The translations under genes and the position numbers were made by a program. From Verrucomicrobiota bacterium (lineage in GTDB: Bacteria > Verrucomicrobiota > Verrucomicrobiia > Opitutales > UBA953): 42,780 bases of DNA. The notes under the pieces are model-generated. The model was not told where the DNA came from. It saw nothing but the letters and a program-made list of their open reading frames with translations, and ran no database searches. The stretch spans positions 1 through 42,780 of the forward strand of contig BJHS01000017.1 of assembly GCA_014193315.1 (NCBI GenBank). Reading direction: 5' to 3'. Shown one piece after another: positions 41,438-42,780 of the stretch (position 1 is its first letter; every line of letters begins with the position of its first letter).

Positions 41438-41773
41438 TTAGTCCTTGGTGATGTTGTAGACCGACGGAATCGAAATCCCGAGTTCCGCCGCGATCTCGCG
41501 AACGGGAACGTCCTTCTTGCGCAGGGCCTTGGCTTTCGTGCGCATGGCCTCGCTGATCTGGGCCCGGGCGCGGTTGGGCCGGGAGAGTAGTTTGACGAGG
41601 CGGCGGGCCAGCTCGTTCTTGGACAGGGACGAAACCTCGCGCTCGATCAGGCTACGACGTTCGGTGTGTTCGTCCTCCCAGGTCTGGACGGCCAGGTCGC
41701 GGGCCTTGGACAGGGCGGCGCGGACGTAGGCTTCCTTGGTGGTGAAGGTGCTCGGGTCGATGTCTATTTTCAT
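41438..41773 (-). CDS. Small helix-turn-helix DNA-binding protein
   Basis: 111 residues from the ATG at 41773; a longer frame to 41821 runs through the promoter region. The C-terminal segment ALRKKDVPVREIAAELGISIPSVYNIT is a classic HTH of the resolvase/Hin type. The N-terminal ~80 residues are charged and helical (TERRSLIEREVSSLSKNELARRL) with no recombinase catalytic residues, so this is a DNA-binding protein and not a resolvase. It sits between nadA (143 bases upstream, same strand) and aat. The AT-rich upstream region with an inverted repeat suggests autoregulation. Target genes are unknown. Confidence 0.78.
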   Translation of the reverse strand: MKIDIDPSTFTTKEAYVRAALSKARDLAVQTWEDEHTERRSLIEREVSSLSKNELARRLVKLLSRPNRARAQISEAMRTKAKALRKKDVPVREIAAELGISIPSVYNITKD

Positions 41774-41817
41774 GGATGTGGCGGGAGGATTGGTGCGACG
41801 AGAGGGGTCGGAAAACC

Positions 41818-41871
41818 ACAATATCTATTGATTATTAAAATCAATTTTTAAAATAAATGACAAAAAGTCAA
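41818..41871 (-). promoter_or_regulatory. AT-rich promoter island with inverted repeat before the HTH gene
   Basis: Bases ~41818-41870 are the most AT-rich stretch in this GC-rich window. A perfect inverted repeat ATTGATT-ATTAA-AATCAAT lies at 41827-41845. On the minus strand TTGACT at 41871-41866 is a good -35 element, followed by T/A-rich sequence with several possible -10 hexamers. The dyad lies just downstream of this, where a repressor would block transcription, so it is a candidate operator for the adjacent HTH protein. Confidence 0.5.
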
Positions 41872-41915
41872 CGGGCGGTCGCATTGAGACCGCAAGGACT
41901 TCCCTTAGGTTCCAT

Positions 41916-42779
41916 CTAGAGGCTCCACTCCAGCATCCGGCGCAGCGGGAGCTCCGCCGCGGCCCGCAACGCTTCCGGCAGGATGATCTCCGGGCTGCCT
42001 GTTAATAGGCAATCCCGCACCTTCTCCAAGGTGTTCATCTTCATGAAACGGCAGTCATTGCAGGAGCAACGGTCGGTCGGGGCGGCCACGAACGTCTTGT
42101 CCGGGACCTCGCGGCGCAACCGGTGAATCATCCCGGACTCCGTCGTGACAATGATTGTCTCGGCGGTTTGGGCCTTGCACCAGGAGACCATCATTTCGGT
42201 CGAGCAGACCATGTCGGCCAGCTCGCGGACGGCTTCGGTGCATTCGGGGTGGGCGACAACTGGGGCGCCCGGGTGCGCGGCGTTCGCCCGCAGCAGGGCG
42301 CCGGGGGTGAACTGGACGTGCGCGTAGCAATTGCCCGGCCAGAGTTGCATGGCGCGTCCGGTCTTGCCGGAGACCCATCGGCCGAGGTTCTGATCCGGGA
42401 CGAAGAGGATGCGCCGGTCCGCCGGGACCCGATCGACGATCTTGCTAGCGTTGCCGCTGGTCACGATGACGTCGGACAGCGCCTTGACCGCGGCGCTGCA
42501 GTTGATGTACGCGACGATGTAGAGCGTCGGGTCGGCCGCCTTGATCGCGGCGAGCTTATCGGCCGGGCAGGAGTCCGCGAGGGAGCAGCCGGCCGCGAGG
42601 TCTGGTAAGAGCACCCGGCGGGTCGGGTTCACAATCTTGGCGGTTTCCGCCATGAAGTGCACCCCGCAGAAGACGATGGTCGCATGCTTGGCCGCCGCGG
42701 CCTTGTAGGCCAAGCCGAGCGAGTCGCCGACGAAATCGGCGATGCCCTGGATGTCCTCGCATTGGTAGTTGTGCGCGAG
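41916..42779 (-). CDS. nadA: Quinolinate synthase, 3' part of gene
   Basis: The C-terminal ~287 residues are visible; the start lies beyond the window. The frame runs on to the window edge as LAHNYQCEDIQGIADFVGDSL, the usual early segment of NadA. VFCGVHFMAETAKI, YINCSAAVKA, HPECTEAVREL and CSCNDCRFMKMNTLEKV carry the cysteines expected to hold the [4Fe-4S] cluster and the substrate-binding segments. It condenses iminoaspartate with dihydroxyacetone phosphate to quinolinate in NAD synthesis. Cytoplasmic. The stop is 143 bases before the HTH gene on the same strand. Confidence 0.95.
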   Translation of the reverse strand, partial: LAHNYQCEDIQGIADFVGDSLGLAYKAAAAKHATIVFCGVHFMAETAKIVNPTRRVLLPDLAAGCSLADSCPADKLAAIKAADPTLYIVAYINCSAAVKALSDVIVTSGNASKIVDRVPADRRILFVPDQNLGRWVSGKTGRAMQLWPGNCYAHVQFTPGALLRANAAHPGAPVVAHPECTEAVRELADMVCSTEMMVSWCKAQTAETIIVTTESGMIHRLRREVPDKTFVAAPTDRCSCNDCRFMKMNTLEKVRDCLLTGSPEIILPEALRAAAELPLRRMLEWSL

Positions 42780-42780
42780 G

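Noticed and set aside
41438-41773. HTH protein as a site-specific recombinase or mobile element fragment
   Set aside because: There is no serine or tyrosine recombinase catalytic domain, no terminal repeats and no target duplication nearby; it is a complete small DNA-binding protein.
1-42780. CRISPR arrays, insertion sequences, prophage genes or defence islands
   Set aside because: No regularly spaced repeats, transposase, integrase, phage structural or known defence genes are seen on either strand.

Overview
The window is a compact, high-GC chromosomal segment that I read as Verrucomicrobiota, probably Opitutae-like; this is inference from gene content, not from a marker-gene tree. Pointers are the DUF1588/DUF1585 and DUF1552 secreted protein pair typical of Planctomycetes and Verrucomicrobia, a TAT-exported Gfo/Idh/MocA oxidoreductase, M60-like secreted peptidases, and start codons that almost never have a Shine-Dalgarno sequence but follow pyrimidine-rich leaders. 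There is no insertion sequence, prophage, CRISPR array or rRNA. One tRNA (Gln, TTG) is present. Layout: 1-4.5 kb holds the 3' end of a DUF1588/DUF1585 gene, a DUF1552 gene and a convergent beta-propeller/phosphoesterase gene. 4.6-7.8 kb has an amidohydrolase and a two-gene unit in which phosphotransacetylase (pta) is separate from the BioD-like/DRTGG regulatory module that many bacteria fuse to it. 7.9-12.4 kb has two paralogous M60-like metallopeptidases flanking purU. 12.5-14.9 kb is a leucine operon, leuC - small unknown gene - leuD, with a good terminator. 14.9-16.7 kb has a gluzincin-motif lipoprotein and a secreted DUF3472-like protein. 16.8-20.3 kb is the pyrH-frr-sucC-sucD cluster ending in a strong terminator; then tRNA-Gln, efp (with an unusual tip loop) and a GH20 hexosaminidase. 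22.9-27.7 kb is a secreted unknown, then an ABCG-type ABC transporter followed by two unknown envelope proteins in an apparent operon. 27.7-31 kb has a WalJ/YycJ-type metallo-beta-lactamase-fold protein, glgC and an overlapping membrane protein. 31-34.7 kb encodes a heterodimeric ABC exporter with one degenerate ATP site. 34.7-40.1 kb has a class IV aminotransferase, a PaaK/LuxE-like adenylating enzyme, a FAH-family protein, the TAT oxidoreductase and a secreted unknown. 40.2-42.8 kb has aroK and aat (overlapping tail to tail), a small HTH protein behind an AT-rich promoter island, and a partial nadA. Most genes are housekeeping metabolism (leucine, shikimate, NAD, C1-folate, acetate, TCA cycle, glycogen) and translation (frr, efp, pyrH, aat, tRNA-Gln), interleaved with a large set of secreted or envelope proteins of poorly known function. 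The candidates for something undescribed are the ABCG transporter with its two envelope partners, the membrane-anchored M60 peptidase with a TonB-like proline linker, the small cysteine-bearing protein between leuC and leuD, and the divergent leuC/peptidase control region. No complete novel defence or mobile system is visible. Intergenic stretches are all below 300 bases, so no long empty region needs explaining.
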